A stretch of DNA of 64,000 nt from Curtobacterium citreum (GTDB lineage Bacteria > Actinomycetota > Actinomycetes > Actinomycetales > Microbacteriaceae), in NCBI RefSeq assembly GCF_006715175.1, contig NZ_VFMQ01000001.1:682001-746000 (forward strand), in the 5' to 3' direction. A program made the position numbers and the translations under genes. The notes under the pieces are model-generated. The model did not search any database. It was not told the origin of the DNA and saw only the letters and a list, made by a program, of their open reading frames with translations. Shown piece after piece: positions 1-8,758 of this stretch. The number at the start of each line of letters is the position of its first letter. Positions within the stretch are counted from its first letter, which is position 1.

Positions 1-2
1 TC

Positions 3-1928
3 GCCGGGGACGTCGCCGACTCGCTCAAGGACAAGCGCCTCGTCTCGCTCGACATGTCCGCGCTCATCGCCGGTGCCAAGTACCGGGGTGAGTTCGAGGA
101 GCGGCTCAAGGCCGTCCTCAAGGAGATCGACGAGTCGGACGGGCAGGTCATCACCTTCATCGACGAGCTGCACACCCTGATGGGCGCCGGCGGCGGTGAG
201 GGATCGGTCGCGGCGTCGAACATGCTCAAGCCGATGCTCGCGCGCGGTGAGCTCCGGCTCATCGGCGCGACGACGCTCGACGAGTACCGCGAGTACATCG
301 AGAAGGACGCCGCGCTCGAGCGCCGCTTCCAGCAGGTCTTCGTGGGGGAGCCCACGGTCGAGGACACCGTTGCGATCCTGCGCGGACTCAAGGAGCGGTA
401 CGAGGCGCACCACAAGGTGACGATCAACGACTCCGCGCTGGTGGCCGCGGCGAGCTTGTCGAACCGGTACATCTCCGGCCGTCAGCTGCCCGACAAGGCC
501 ATCGACCTGATCGACGAGGCCGCGAGCCGACTCCGCATGGAGATCGACTCCAGCCCGGTCGAGATCGACGAGCTCAAGCGCACCGTCGACCGGCTGCGCG
601 TCGAGGAGTTCGCGCTGAAGCAGGAGAAGGACGACGCCTCGAAGGCGCGCCTCGAGACGCTGCGCGCCGAGCTCGCCGGACGGCAGACGCTGCTCGACGA
701 GCTCGAGCAGCGCTGGCAGGCCGAGCGGGCCAGCCTGAACCGGATCGGTGAGCTGAAGCAGCAGCTCGACGAGCTGAACATGCGCAGCCAGCGGGCGCAG
801 CGCGAGGCCGACTACGAGACGGTGTCCCGGCTCGAGTACGGCGAGAAGCCGCGCATCGAGGCCGAGCTCGCCGCCGCCGAGCAGGCCGAGAGTGCCGAGC
901 GCATGGTCAACGACAGCGTCACCGACGAGGACATCGCCTCCGTGATCGCGCAGTGGACGGGCATCCCGATGGGGCGTCTGCTGCAGGGCGAGACCGAGAA
1001 GCTGCTGCACCTGGAGACCGAGCTCGGCCGCCGGATCATCGGGCAGCGGAGCGCGGTCGGCACCGTGTCCGAGGCCGTCCGGCGGACCCGCGCAGGCATC
1101 TCCGACCCGGACCGTCCGACGGGCTCGTTCCTGTTCCTCGGTCCCACCGGTGTCGGCAAGACCGAGCTCGCGAAGGCGCTCGCCGAGTTCCTGTTCGACG
1201 ACGAGAAGGCCCTCGTCCGGATCGACATGAGCGAGTACGGCGAGAAGCACTCGGTCGCGCGGCTCATCGGCGCCCCGCCCGGGTACGTCGGCTACGAGGC
1301 CGGCGGGCAGCTCACCGAGACCGTCCGGCGTCGGCCCTACTCCGTCGTGCTGCTCGACGAGGTCGAGAAGGCGCACCCGGAGGTCTTCGACGTCCTGCTC
1401 CAGGTGCTCGACGACGGACGACTGACCGACGGGCAAGGTCGGACGGTCGACTTCCGGAACACGATCCTCATCCTGACGTCGAACCTCGGCTCGCAGTTCA
1501 TGACGGATCTGTCCCTGTCGGACGCGCAGCGCGAGGAGGCGGTCCGCGAGCTCGTGCAGCAGGCGTTCCGTCCCGAGTTCGTGAACCGGCTCGACGACAT
1601 CGTCGTGTTCCAGGCGCTCACGAGCGACGACCTCGGTCAGATCGTCTCGCTGTACGTCGACCGGCTCGCCCGCCGCCTGTCCGACCGGCGGCTCGAGCTC
1701 GCGGTCACGCCGCAGGCACGTGGCTGGCTCGCCGAGCGCGGGTACGACCCGGTGTACGGGGCGCGCCCGCTCCGCCGGTTGATGCAGCGGCAGATCGACG
1801 ACCAGCTCGCGCGCGGCATCCTGTCGGGGGCCGTGCGCGACGGCGACACGGTGCGGGTCGACGTCGCCGACGGCGGCGACGCGCTCGTCGTCGAACCGTT
1901 CGAACTGGCGGAGATCGTCGAGGAGTGA
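3..1928 (+). CDS. clpB: ClpB disaggregase, 3' part (N-terminus outside window)
   Basis: Hsp100 AAA+ chaperone that pulls polypeptides out of aggregates together with DnaK. The reading frame is open from base 3, so the N domain and the first Walker A lie upstream of the window. Visible in order: pore loop [10 protein letters not shown], Walker B of the first ATPase ([16 protein letters not shown]), a roughly 100-residue charged coiled-coil M domain, second Walker A GPTGVGKT, second Walker [16 protein letters not shown] and the C-terminal small domain. The long M domain is what separates ClpB from ClpC and ClpA. About 641 residues are present out of a usual 860. It ends just before a perfect long palindrome that probably terminates transcription. 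Confidence 0.97.
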   Translation, partial: AGDVADSLKDKRLVSLDMSALIAGAKYRGEFEERLKAVLKEIDESDGQVITFIDELHTLMGAGGGEGSVAASNMLKPMLARGELRLIGATTLDEYREYIEKDAALERRFQQVFVGEPTVEDTVAILRGLKERYEAHHKVTINDSALVAAASLSNRYISGRQLPDKAIDLIDEAASRLRMEIDSSPVEIDELKRTVDRLRVEEFALKQEKDDASKARLETLRAELAGRQTLLDELEQRWQAERASLNRIGELKQQLDELNMRSQRAQREADYETVSRLEYGEKPRIEAELAAAEQAESAERMVNDSVTDEDIASVIAQWTGIPMGRLLQGETEKLLHLETELGRRIIGQRSAVGTVSEAVRRTRAGISDPDRPTGSFLFLGPTGVGKTELAKALAEFLFDDEKALVRIDMSEYGEKHSVARLIGAPPGYVGYEAGGQLTETVRRRPYSVVLLDEVEKAHPEVFDVLLQVLDDGRLTDGQGRTVDFRNTILILTSNLGSQFMTDLSLSDAQREEAVRELVQQAFRPEFVNRLDDIVVFQALTSDDLGQIVSLYVDRLARRLSDRRLELAVTPQARGWLAERGYDPVYGARPLRRLMQRQIDDQLARGILSGAVRDGDTVRVDVADGGDALVVEPFELAEIVEE

Positions 1929-1949
1929 TGCGGCGGGTGCACGGCATCC

Positions 1950-2000
1950 GGCCTGGAGGCGCGGTGCCGGTCCCTGGGACCGGCACCGCGCCTCCAGGCC
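1950..2000. terminator. perfect 25-bp palindrome after clpB (repeat family copy 1)
   Basis: Two 25-nt arms (1950-1974 and 1976-2000) are exact reverse complements around a single base. The core GGAGGCGCGGTGCC is shared with the palindrome family found elsewhere in the window. There is no U-run, but the position between clpB and the next promoter fits a terminator. Confidence 0.8.
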
Positions 2001-2006
2001 TACCGT
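2001..2006 (+). promoter_or_regulatory. -10 box TACCGT, leaderless promoter
   Basis: TACCGT directly abuts the palindrome and is followed by 7 nt and the ATG at 2014. This is the spacing expected when transcription starts at the start codon. Confidence 0.55.
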
Positions 2007-2013
2007 GCAACGC

Positions 2014-2568
2014 ATGCCTGAGCTGCGCGTGTTCCGTCGCCTGACCGAGACCATCGAGGGGGCCGGCGTCCTCGACAAGGCCGTTGACCTCGACCGCGCG
2101 GTGGTCCGCGCCACGGCGCGTCCCCGAGCCCTGCGGCAGCTGCTGCACGGCGTCCCGTTCGGGCACCCCGTCCACCCGCTGATGGTGCAGGTCCCGCTCG
2201 GCGCCTGGATCTCGGCGGCGGTGCTCGACCTGCTGGGCGGTCGTGGCAACGCCCGGGCCGCGAAGACCCTGGTCGGTGTCGGACTGGTCTCCGCGAGCAG
2301 CGCGAGCGTCGCTGGGTACGTGGACTGGGCGGAGCTCGACCGCGAGCAGCTGCGCACCGGCTGGGTGCACCAGGCCGTGAACTGGATCGGCATCTCGCTG
2401 TACGGCCTGTCGTGGGTGCAGCGCCGGGCCGGGAACCACGGGGCCGGCAAGGTGCTCGGGTTCGCGGGGCTGCTCGTCGTGAGCGTCGGCGGCTACCTCG
2501 GAGGGCACCTGGCGTACCGCCAGCGTGCCGGTGTGAGCGACCACGGCGAGGTACCGTTCGACCGCTGA
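2014..2568 (+). CDS. DUF2231 family membrane protein
   Basis: Small integral membrane protein of unknown function, 184 residues. It has the DUF2231-type signature GHPVHPLMVQVPLGAW near residue 50, followed by hydrophobic segments at about 65-80, 88-105, 125-140 and 150-165. A GTG at 2005 is in frame, but the ATG at 2014 is preferred because it lies 7 nt after a TACCGT -10 box, as in many genes here. Members of this family are often predicted to sit beside redox or heme proteins. Nothing in this neighbourhood tells its substrate. Confidence 0.8.
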   Translation: MPELRVFRRLTETIEGAGVLDKAVDLDRAVVRATARPRALRQLLHGVPFGHPVHPLMVQVPLGAWISAAVLDLLGGRGNARAAKTLVGVGLVSASSASVAGYVDWAELDREQLRTGWVHQAVNWIGISLYGLSWVQRRAGNHGAGKVLGFAGLLVVSVGGYLGGHLAYRQRAGVSDHGEVPFDR

Positions 2569-2609
2569 GTTCCCAGCCGGTCCACTGGAACATCAGATGT
2601 GATCGCTAC

Positions 2610-3263
2610 ATGCGCATCCTGGTGGTGGACGACGAGACAGCACTGGCCGACCTGATCGCCAGGGGCCTCGCGCGGCAGGGCATGGTGGCGGACGTCGCGT
2701 ACCGCGGGGACGACGCTGACGAGCTCCTCGCCGTGAACGACTACGACGTGGTCGTGCTCGACCGTGACGTGCCGGGTCTGCACGGCGACGTGGTGGCCCG
2801 CCGACTCGCGGCGCGTGGCGCGCTCACCCGTATCCTGATGCTCACCGCGGCGACGACCCTCGCCGACCGGGTGCACGGCCTGGAACTCGGCGCGGACGAC
2901 TACCTGGCGAAGCCGTTCGAGTACCCGGAACTGGTGGCCAGGGTGCGGGCGCTCGGCCGACGCAGTGTCGCGCCGGTCGCTCCGGTGCTCGATCGCGCGG
3001 GGTTCGTGCTCGACTCGAACCGCCGCACGGTGACCCGGGACGGGCGTCCGCTCGACCTGACGTCGAAGGAGCTCGGCGTCCTCGAGGTGCTGCTGCGGGC
3101 GGACGGTCGGTACGTCTCGGCCGAGGAGCTGCTCGAGAAGGTCTGGGACGTGCACACCGACCCGTTCACGTCGGCGGTGCGGGTGACGATGTCGAAGCTG
3201 CGCAGGAAGCTCGGCGCCCCCGACCCGATCCGCACGGTGCCGGGTCAGGGGTACGCACTGTGA
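2610..3263 (+). CDS. OmpR/PhoB-type response regulator
   Basis: DNA-binding response regulator of 217 residues. The receiver domain carries the acidic pair D7-D8, phospho-acceptor D51 in VVVLDRDVPG and the conserved K101 in ADDYLAKPFE. A winged-helix Trans_reg_C domain follows from about residue 125, with LTSKELGVLEVLL and the C-terminal VRTVPGQGYAL-type hairpin. An in-frame extension upstream lacks homology, and the ATG at 2610 begins exactly with the MRILVVDDE strand. The stop overlaps the GTG start of the kinase gene by four bases (GTGA), so the pair is translationally coupled. It probably controls the downstream lipoprotein and exporter genes. Confidence 0.95.
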   Translation: MRILVVDDETALADLIARGLARQGMVADVAYRGDDADELLAVNDYDVVVLDRDVPGLHGDVVARRLAARGALTRILMLTAATTLADRVHGLELGADDYLAKPFEYPELVARVRALGRRSVAPVAPVLDRAGFVLDSNRRTVTRDGRPLDLTSKELGVLEVLLRADGRYVSAEELLEKVWDVHTDPFTSAVRVTMSKLRRKLGAPDPIRTVPGQGYAL

Positions 3264-4468
3264 GCAGGCGACCGCGACCACGTGCCGGATCGCGGTCGCG
3301 GTCGCGGTGGCGCTGGCGGTCGCGGTGGCGCTGGCGGTCGCTGAGTCTCCGGGCGCGGACGGCTCTGACGTTCGCGCTGGCGGCGATGGCGCTCGTCGCG
3401 GCATCACTCGCGTTCGTCAACCTGGCGTCCCAGTGGTCCCTCGCAGCCATCGAGGGGGTGGTGTCCACGGAAGCGTCGCGGCGCGGACGGGCTGAGCTCC
3501 TGCCGGACGATCGTGGTCCGCAGGGTGCCGACGTGGCCGACGCGGACCGCGAGGTGGCGCTGATCGCGGTCGTCGCCGAGCAGCAGTGGCAGTGGTCCAC
3601 GTCGGCGGTCGTGGTGGCCGGCGGCCTGGCGGGTGGGATCGGCTGGTTCGTCAGTCGACGGATGCTCTCGCCGATCGACCGGATCACCGCCACCGCGAAC
3701 CGGATCTCGGCGACGACGCTCGACGAACGGATCGCGCTCGACGGTCCGGACGACGAACTCCGCCGCCTCTCCCGCACCATCGACGCGCTGCTCGACCGGC
3801 TCGAGGCCGCGTTCGAGGCCCAGCGCCGGTTCGTGTCGCACGCGGCGCACGAGCTGCGGACGCCGCTGGCCGTCCAGCGTGCGACGCTCCAGATCGGACT
3901 GCCGGACGACGCCACACCACCCGACGTGGTCGCTGCGCGGACGGAGATGCTCGAGCAGAACCGGCGGACCGAGCACCTGGTCGAGTCGCTCCTGGTCCTC
4001 GCCGAGGCCGAACGCGGTCTGGAGGGCAGCTCGGTCCTGGTCGACCTCGGATCGTGCGTCGCGGCTGCGGTGGGCGGTGTCCGCGCCGCTGCTGCGGTGA
4101 CGGGAGTCTCCCTGTCGGTCGAGGGGACCGCGCCCGACGGGGTGGTCGGAGAACCCGTCCTCGTCCAGCAGCTGCTGGGCAACCTGCTCGACAACGCCGT
4201 CGAGTACAACGTCCCCGGCGGCGTCGTCCGGGTCGAGCTGCACGCGGGCGGCTTCGTCGTCGAGAACAGCGGACCGGACGTCCCCGCGACGGAGATCGCC
4301 GCGCTGTCGCAGCCCTTCCGTCGTGGCGCACAGACCGGCTCGCACCGGCACAGCGGTCTCGGGCTGTCGATCATCACCGCGATCGTCACCGCGCACGGCT
4401 GGAGCCTCGTCCTGGCGCCCGGCGAGCGAGGCGGCCTCCGGGTCGCGGTCGGTGTTTCGTCGGTGTGA
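3260..4468 (+). CDS. sensor histidine kinase
   Basis: Membrane histidine kinase of 402 residues, partner of the preceding regulator. Layout: an Arg/Trp-rich N-terminal tail (residues 11-27) encoded by an 18-bp tandem repeat, membrane helix at about 33-55, a short extracytoplasmic loop, second helix at about 113-131, HAMP-like linker, HisKA domain with phospho-acceptor H197 in SHAAHELRTPLA, and HATPase_c with LLDNAVEYN and HSGLGLSIITAI. The sensor loop of only about 55 residues suggests sensing at the membrane, as in kinases that guard ABC exporters. The downstream exporter operon fits that role. Confidence 0.94.
   Translation: MSRRPRPRAGSRSRSRWRWRSRWRWRSLSLRARTALTFALAAMALVAASLAFVNLASQWSLAAIEGVVSTEASRRGRAELLPDDRGPQGADVADADREVALIAVVAEQQWQWSTSAVVVAGGLAGGIGWFVSRRMLSPIDRITATANRISATTLDERIALDGPDDELRRLSRTIDALLDRLEAAFEAQRRFVSHAAHELRTPLAVQRATLQIGLPDDATPPDVVAARTEMLEQNRRTEHLVESLLVLAEAERGLEGSSVLVDLGSCVAAAVGGVRAAAAVTGVSLSVEGTAPDGVVGEPVLVQQLLGNLLDNAVEYNVPGGVVRVELHAGGFVVENSGPDVPATEIAALSQPFRRGAQTGSHRHSGLGLSIITAIVTAHGWSLVLAPGERGGLRVAVGVSSV
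3301..3336 (+). repeat. 18-bp in-frame tandem repeat in the kinase 5' end
   Basis: Two perfect copies of an 18-bp unit (3301-3318, 3319-3336), flanked by partial copies. Each copy encodes RSRWRW-type residues in the cytoplasmic tail before the first membrane helix. A change in copy number would keep the frame and only alter tail length. Confidence 0.85.
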
Positions 4469-4515
4469 CCCGCCGGGTGACGCTGGCGCAACACGGTACC
4501 TGCTGAACTCGGAAC

Positions 4516-5022
4516 ATGACACACACGACATGGCAGAAGATGGTCCGCTGCACCGTGGTCGCAGCCCTCATCGTCGCAGCGCCGCTGTCGCTCGCTGCAT
4601 GCACGTCCTCACCGGCGTCGTCCGACTCCACGTCCTCCGCCAGCGGAGTCGGCGCTCGGTGGGGTGCGTGCATGCGGGACGCCGGACTGGACGTCGAGGA
4701 CCCGGACGACGAGTCGGTCCGCACCGGTACCTACCCGGCACCGGACGGCGGTGACGGACAGGCGTTCACCCGACAGGCCCAGGAGTGCTCGGAGCAGGTC
4801 GGTGTCGAACGCGCCGATGCCGCGCAGCAGCAGCAGTGGGAGCGGCAGTACGCCAAGGTCGCCGACTGCATCCGCGACCGCGGCTTCGACGACCTGCCCG
4901 AACAACAGCCGGGCGTCCTCGACTTCAACGACTACCCCCGCGCGGACGAACCCGGGTTCGCCGACGCCGCATCGGCGTGCCTGGCCGAGTTCGCGCCCGA
5001 CACCCAGGCGGTCGACCGCTGA
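4516..5022 (+). CDS. lipoprotein with duplicated Cys/Arg/Gly motif (copy 1)
   Basis: Exported lipoprotein of 168 residues with lipobox LAAC (lipidated Cys29). After a Ser-rich linker it holds two related halves. C52 sits in ACMRDAGL and pairs in the pattern with C91. C118 sits in DCIRDRGF and pairs with C155. The next gene encodes a homologue with cysteines at C52, C90, C118 and C152, so the pair arose by duplication. I do not recognise a named family. It lies between the two-component genes and the exporter genes, with one base shared with the alternative start of its neighbour, so a role in ligand capture for the exporter or its sensor is inferred. Confidence 0.85.
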   Translation: MTHTTWQKMVRCTVVAALIVAAPLSLAACTSSPASSDSTSSASGVGARWGACMRDAGLDVEDPDDESVRTGTYPAPDGGDGQAFTRQAQECSEQVGVERADAAQQQQWERQYAKVADCIRDRGFDDLPEQQPGVLDFNDYPRADEPGFADAASACLAEFAPDTQAVDR

Positions 5023-5072
5023 TGCGTCCGTCCACCTCCGCCCCTCACCAGAACCGCACCAGGAAGACCCCC

Positions 5073-5561
5073 GTGATCACCACGAAGACCGTCCTCGGCG
5101 TCGTCGCCGCCGCACTGCTCGCACCCGCGCTCCTGGCCGGGTGCTCGTCGAGCGGGACCACCACGAAGCCGAGCAGTCAGAGCTCGGCGAACAGCAAGGC
5201 TGCCGAGGACGCCGCGTTCGGCGACTGCATCCGATCGAAGGGCTTCGAGTGGGACGACAGCGGGGACACGGGTGACAGCACGACCGCGACCCTGCCGGAC
5301 GGCGCTTCGCCAGAGGCGTTCGACGAGGCGATCACGGCGTGCTCGAAGCAGGTCAGCCCGGACGGACAGGCAGGCGCCGCCGAACTCCCGCATGACCCGA
5401 AGGCGGACCGCGCGCTGGGCGAGTGCGTCCGACGGCAGGGCTTCGAGGACTACCCCGACGACGCCCAGGGACAGGCTGCGTACGAGCCGGAGGACGCCAC
5501 GGCGTTCGGTCCGGTCGAGAAGGCGTGTCTGGCCGAGGCCTACGACGTCGAGGTGAACTGA
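5073..5561 (+). CDS. lipoprotein with duplicated Cys/Arg/Gly motif (copy 2)
   Basis: Paralogue of the preceding lipoprotein, 162 residues. Signal peptide ends in the lipobox LAGC (Cys24). Two repeats follow: DCIRSKGF (C52) with C90, and ECVRRQGF (C118) with C152. I chose the GTG at 5073 because AGGAAG lies about 7 nt upstream and it gives a compact signal peptide. An ATG at 5022 that overlaps the previous stop is in frame and would add 17 residues. The stop TGA overlaps the ATG of the membrane-fusion gene by one base. Four conserved cysteines per mature protein suggest two disulfides outside the membrane. The biochemical function is unknown. Confidence 0.84.
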   Translation: MITTKTVLGVVAAALLAPALLAGCSSSGTTTKPSSQSSANSKAAEDAAFGDCIRSKGFEWDDSGDTGDSTTATLPDGASPEAFDEAITACSKQVSPDGQAGAAELPHDPKADRALGECVRRQGFEDYPDDAQGQAAYEPEDATAFGPVEKACLAEAYDVEVN

Positions 5562-6601
5562 TGGCGGCATCGCGCGCACGTCACGTCGTGGTGTCGACGT
5601 GCTTCGTGGCCGCGGTCCTGGGCGCCGGGGTCGCCGCCTGGAGCGTCGTCACACCGGCGGACTCCGCGCCGGCGTCGGCACGGCAGACTCCCGCACCCGC
5701 GACGACGACCATCACCAAGGGCGACCTGACCGACACGAAGGTGTTCTCCGGCAGCCTCGGCTTCGACCGACCGGTGCCGTTGCCGGGGAGCGCGACGGGC
5801 ACGGTCACGTGGTTGCCCGAACCGGGAAAGGTGATCGCCCGGGACCAGCCGCTGTACGCCGTGGACGAGCATCCCGTCCGGGCCATGTACGGCAGTGTCC
5901 CGCTCTGGCGCGACCTGACACGCGGCGCGGAGGGCGCCGACGTGCACCAGCTGAACGAGAACCTCGCCGCGCTCGGCTACGGCGTCTCGGTGGACGACGT
6001 CTTCGGGCCTCGGACCGAGCGAGCCGTCCGGCAGTGGCAGGAGCACCACGGCCTGACCGTCGACGGCTCCCTGGGCGCCGACGACATCGCGTTCGTCCCT
6101 GGCGAGGTCCGGGTCGCGTCGCGGACGGCGCAGCTCGGCGCACCGGTCAACGGCGACGTCCTGCAGCTCACGGGGACCACCCCGGTGGCACTCGTCACCG
6201 TGCAGCCCGCCGACGAGCAGCGGCTCGCGGTCGGGACGACGGTCAGCATGCGGATCGGTGGTGTCGGCGACCCGGTCGAGGGGGCGGTCGTCGACACCCG
6301 GCAGGACGAGGACCAGGGTGACGGCACCGTCGAGGTCACGATCGCGTTCGACCCGGGCGACCGGGACGTCCCACAAGGCGGCTCGGTGCAGGTGACGGCG
6401 TCCGGGCAGTCCGCACACGACGTGCTCTCCGTCCCGGTCGCGGCCCTCGTCGCCGGCGACGGGAAGGCGTTCGCGCTCGACGTCGTCCGGTCGTCCGGGG
6501 CGACCGAGCGGGTCCCGGTGACCGTGTCGTTCGTTGCCGAGGGCCGTGCCGCCATCGACGGCGCCGTGCGCCAGGGCGATCGCGTGGTGATGCCCTCGTG
6601 A
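5561..6601 (+). CDS. membrane-fusion-like protein with peptidoglycan-binding domain
   Basis: Periplasmic-adaptor-type subunit of an ABC exporter, 346 residues. Single N-terminal membrane helix (about 8-28), a barrel-sandwich-like segment (about 55-105), then an inserted PG_binding_1 domain (about 121-170: LNENLAALGYGV, FGPRTERAVRQWQ). A beta-barrel and membrane-proximal region runs to the end with SVPVAALVAGDGKAF. Actinobacteria have no outer membrane partner, so the PG-binding domain presumably anchors the adaptor in the cell wall. The start ATG overlaps the previous stop by one base, and the end overlaps the ATPase start (GTGA). Confidence 0.88.
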   Translation: MAASRARHVVVSTCFVAAVLGAGVAAWSVVTPADSAPASARQTPAPATTTITKGDLTDTKVFSGSLGFDRPVPLPGSATGTVTWLPEPGKVIARDQPLYAVDEHPVRAMYGSVPLWRDLTRGAEGADVHQLNENLAALGYGVSVDDVFGPRTERAVRQWQEHHGLTVDGSLGADDIAFVPGEVRVASRTAQLGAPVNGDVLQLTGTTPVALVTVQPADEQRLAVGTTVSMRIGGVGDPVEGAVVDTRQDEDQGDGTVEVTIAFDPGDRDVPQGGSVQVTASGQSAHDVLSVPVAALVAGDGKAFALDVVRSSGATERVPVTVSFVAEGRAAIDGAVRQGDRVVMPS

Positions 6602-7365
6602 GCACGGACGACGGCGCCCGCACGGCCGAGGGCGGCGCTGCGCCGGTCCTCGCACTCCGGGACGTCAGCAAGGTCTACGGCGACGTCCGCGCGCTCGACC
6701 GCGTGTCGTTGGACGTCGCCACCGGCGAACTCGTCGGGGTCGTCGGGCCGTCGGGGTCGGGCAAGTCGACGATGCTCAACATCGTCGGCACGCTCGACCG
6801 GCCGACCTCGGGCACCCTGCACATCGCGGGGAACGACGTCGGCGCGATGCGGGACGACGACCTGTCGGCGCTGCGTGCCGAGCACATCGGCTTCGTCTTC
6901 CAACACTTCCACCTGCAGTCCGGGGCGACCGCTTGCGAGAACGTCGCGGACGGCCTGCTCTACACCGGCACCCCGCGTCGCGAACGTCTCCGCCGTGCCG
7001 TCCGTGCGCTCGGTCAGGTCGGACTGGGACACCGGGTCGACCACCGTCCGAACGAGCTGTCCGGCGGGGAGAAGCAGCGGGTCGCGATCGCCCGTGCGAT
7101 CGTCGGCTCGCCCACGATCCTGCTCGCGGACGAGCCGACGGGGGCACTCGACAGCGCCTCGGGCAGCGCGATCGTCGAGTTGCTCCGCGAGCTCAACGCG
7201 GGCGGCACCACCGTGCTCGTCATCACCCACGACCTGGACCTGGCGGCATCGCTGCCCCGAGCCGTCCGGATGCGTGACGGGCGGGTCCAGGCCGATTCGG
7301 GCACCGACGTGTCCGCGGTCCGCGGCATCGCCGACGGCGTCCGGGCGACGGCGGGTGCGGCATGA
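6598..7365 (+). CDS. MacB/LolD-type ABC transporter ATPase
   Basis: ATP-binding subunit of 255 residues that powers the exporter formed with the next gene. Walker A GPSGSGKST (50-58), Q-loop Q102 in VFQHFHLQ, signature LSGGEKQRVAIARA (from 154), Walker B ILLADEP with catalytic E179, D-loop TGALD and switch H211. The sequence groups with LolD/MacB/SalX ATPases rather than importers. Four-base overlaps at both ends (GTGA before, ATGA after) show tight coupling with adaptor and permease. Confidence 0.96.
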   Translation: MSTDDGARTAEGGAAPVLALRDVSKVYGDVRALDRVSLDVATGELVGVVGPSGSGKSTMLNIVGTLDRPTSGTLHIAGNDVGAMRDDDLSALRAEHIGFVFQHFHLQSGATACENVADGLLYTGTPRRERLRRAVRALGQVGLGHRVDHRPNELSGGEKQRVAIARAIVGSPTILLADEPTGALDSASGSAIVELLRELNAGGTTVLVITHDLDLAASLPRAVRMRDGRVQADSGTDVSAVRGIADGVRATAGAA

Positions 7366-8549
7366 GCCGCCGAGCTGCGCTGGCCCCCGTCGACCTGCTC
7401 CGACTCGGGGTCTTCGGGCTCCGGACACGTCCCGGGCGGGTGGTCCTGTCGGCGCTCGGCATCGCCATCGGCATCGCGGCGATGATCGCCGTCGTCGGGA
7501 TCTCGTCCTCGAGCAAGGCGGCCCTCGACCAGGTCCTGGACCGGCTCGGCACGAACGTGTTGACCGTGACCGAGGCGCAGGGGTTCGGTGAGACCCCACC
7601 GCTGCCGTCCACGGCGGTCGACTCGATCGCCCGGCAGGACGCGGTCGAGCTCGTCTCGGGTGTCGGGACCGTTCCCGACGCCCGGGTGTACCGCAACAGC
7701 CTGGTGCCGGCCGCGCAGTCCAAGGGCCTGGGTGTCATGGCGGCGTGGGGCGACCTGCCGCGGGTGCTGGGCGGCGAGGTGGCCTCGGGACGATGGCTCG
7801 ACCCCCACGCCGACGCACCCGCCCAGGTGGTGCTCGGATCGTTCGCCGCCGAGGCCCTGGGCATCCAGGAGGTGCGCCCCGACAGCCGCGTCTGGATCGG
7901 CGGGCAGTGGGTCCAGGTCGTCGGGGTGCTGGCACCGATGGAGCTCGCACCGGACCTCGACGGTCAGGTCTACGTGCCGCGCGGGTTCGCAGCGGATGCC
8001 GGGTTCGACGGGCACCCGACCGCCGTGTACACGCGTGTCGACGGCGAGCGGGTGGCCGAGGTGCGCTCCCGGCTCGCCCGTGCGATCAGCCCGCTGAGCC
8101 CGCAGGACGTCGCCGTCACCCGGCCGTCCGACGCGCTCGCCGCGAAGAACGCCACCGACGACTCCTTCACTGGGCTGCTCATCGGCATCGGCGGTGTCGC
8201 ACTGCTGGTCGGGGGCATCGGTGTCGCGAACACCATGGTGATCACCGTGCTGGAACGCCGTGCCGAGGTCGGTGTGCGACGGGCGCTCGGTGCCCGGCGT
8301 CGCACCATCCGCGACCAGTTCCTGGTCGAGTCGTTGCTGCTGTCCTTCATCGGTGGGCTCGCCGGCGTCGTGATCGGACTCGGGGTGACGGTCGTCTTCG
8401 CGCTCGTTCAGGGCTGGCCGATCGCGGTACCCCTCTGGGCCGTCGGCGGTGGGCTGGGCGCCACCGTGGTGATCGGCGGCGTCTCCGGGATCTACCCGGC
8501 GGCACGAGCAGCGCGGATACCCCCGACTTCGGCGCTCGCAGCGGTCTGA
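7362..8549 (+). CDS. MacB/FtsX-family ABC permease
   Basis: Permease subunit of 395 residues. One membrane helix near the N-terminus (about 25-45), a large extracytoplasmic MacB_PCD-like domain (about 50-265), then three C-terminal helices of the FtsX domain, including LLIGIGGVALLVGGIGVANTMVI and the ending YPAARAARIPPTSALA. MacB-type mechanotransmission exporters move peptides, antibiotics or lipoproteins away from the membrane. With the adaptor carrying a wall-binding domain and two lipoproteins in the same unit, an exporter for an envelope-active compound controlled by its own two-component system is the simplest reading. Confidence 0.94.
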   Translation: MSRRAALAPVDLLRLGVFGLRTRPGRVVLSALGIAIGIAAMIAVVGISSSSKAALDQVLDRLGTNVLTVTEAQGFGETPPLPSTAVDSIARQDAVELVSGVGTVPDARVYRNSLVPAAQSKGLGVMAAWGDLPRVLGGEVASGRWLDPHADAPAQVVLGSFAAEALGIQEVRPDSRVWIGGQWVQVVGVLAPMELAPDLDGQVYVPRGFAADAGFDGHPTAVYTRVDGERVAEVRSRLARAISPLSPQDVAVTRPSDALAAKNATDDSFTGLLIGIGGVALLVGGIGVANTMVITVLERRAEVGVRRALGARRRTIRDQFLVESLLLSFIGGLAGVVIGLGVTVVFALVQGWPIAVPLWAVGGGLGATVVIGGVSGIYPAARAARIPPTSALAAV

Positions 8550-8677
8550 GGGCGGTCGCGTCGGAGCGTCATCGGGTCCGCCCGGTGTCGCTCCGACGCG
8601 GGCCGGGACGGGACCCCGCACCCGCGGCGCCGGTACGCCGCACAGGCAGCCGAACCGGGCACGTCCACCCGCCTGTT

Positions 8678-8746
8678 TGTTCTGCGTTGGAACAGTTGCG
8701 TTCCTGTGGTTCAGCGTCGTATCGTTCTCGAAACCAACGGGAACGA
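8678..8746 (+). promoter_or_regulatory. promoter and two candidate operators of the fructose operon
   Basis: TTGCGT at 8696-8701 and TATCGT at 8720-8725 are spaced 18 bp, a credible -35/-10 pair. Inverted repeat TGTTC-N7-GAACA (8678-8694) lies just upstream, and TCGTTC-N13-GAACGA (8722-8746) overlaps the -10 box and runs into the ribosome binding site. Both share GTTC/GAAC half-sites, fitting autoregulation by the DeoR-type repressor encoded next. Confidence 0.6.
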
Positions 8747-8758
8747 AGGAGTTCGGAC

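Noticed and set aside
3301..3336. Phase-variable on/off switch in the kinase gene
   Set aside because: The unit is 18 bp, a multiple of three, so slippage would not shift the frame.
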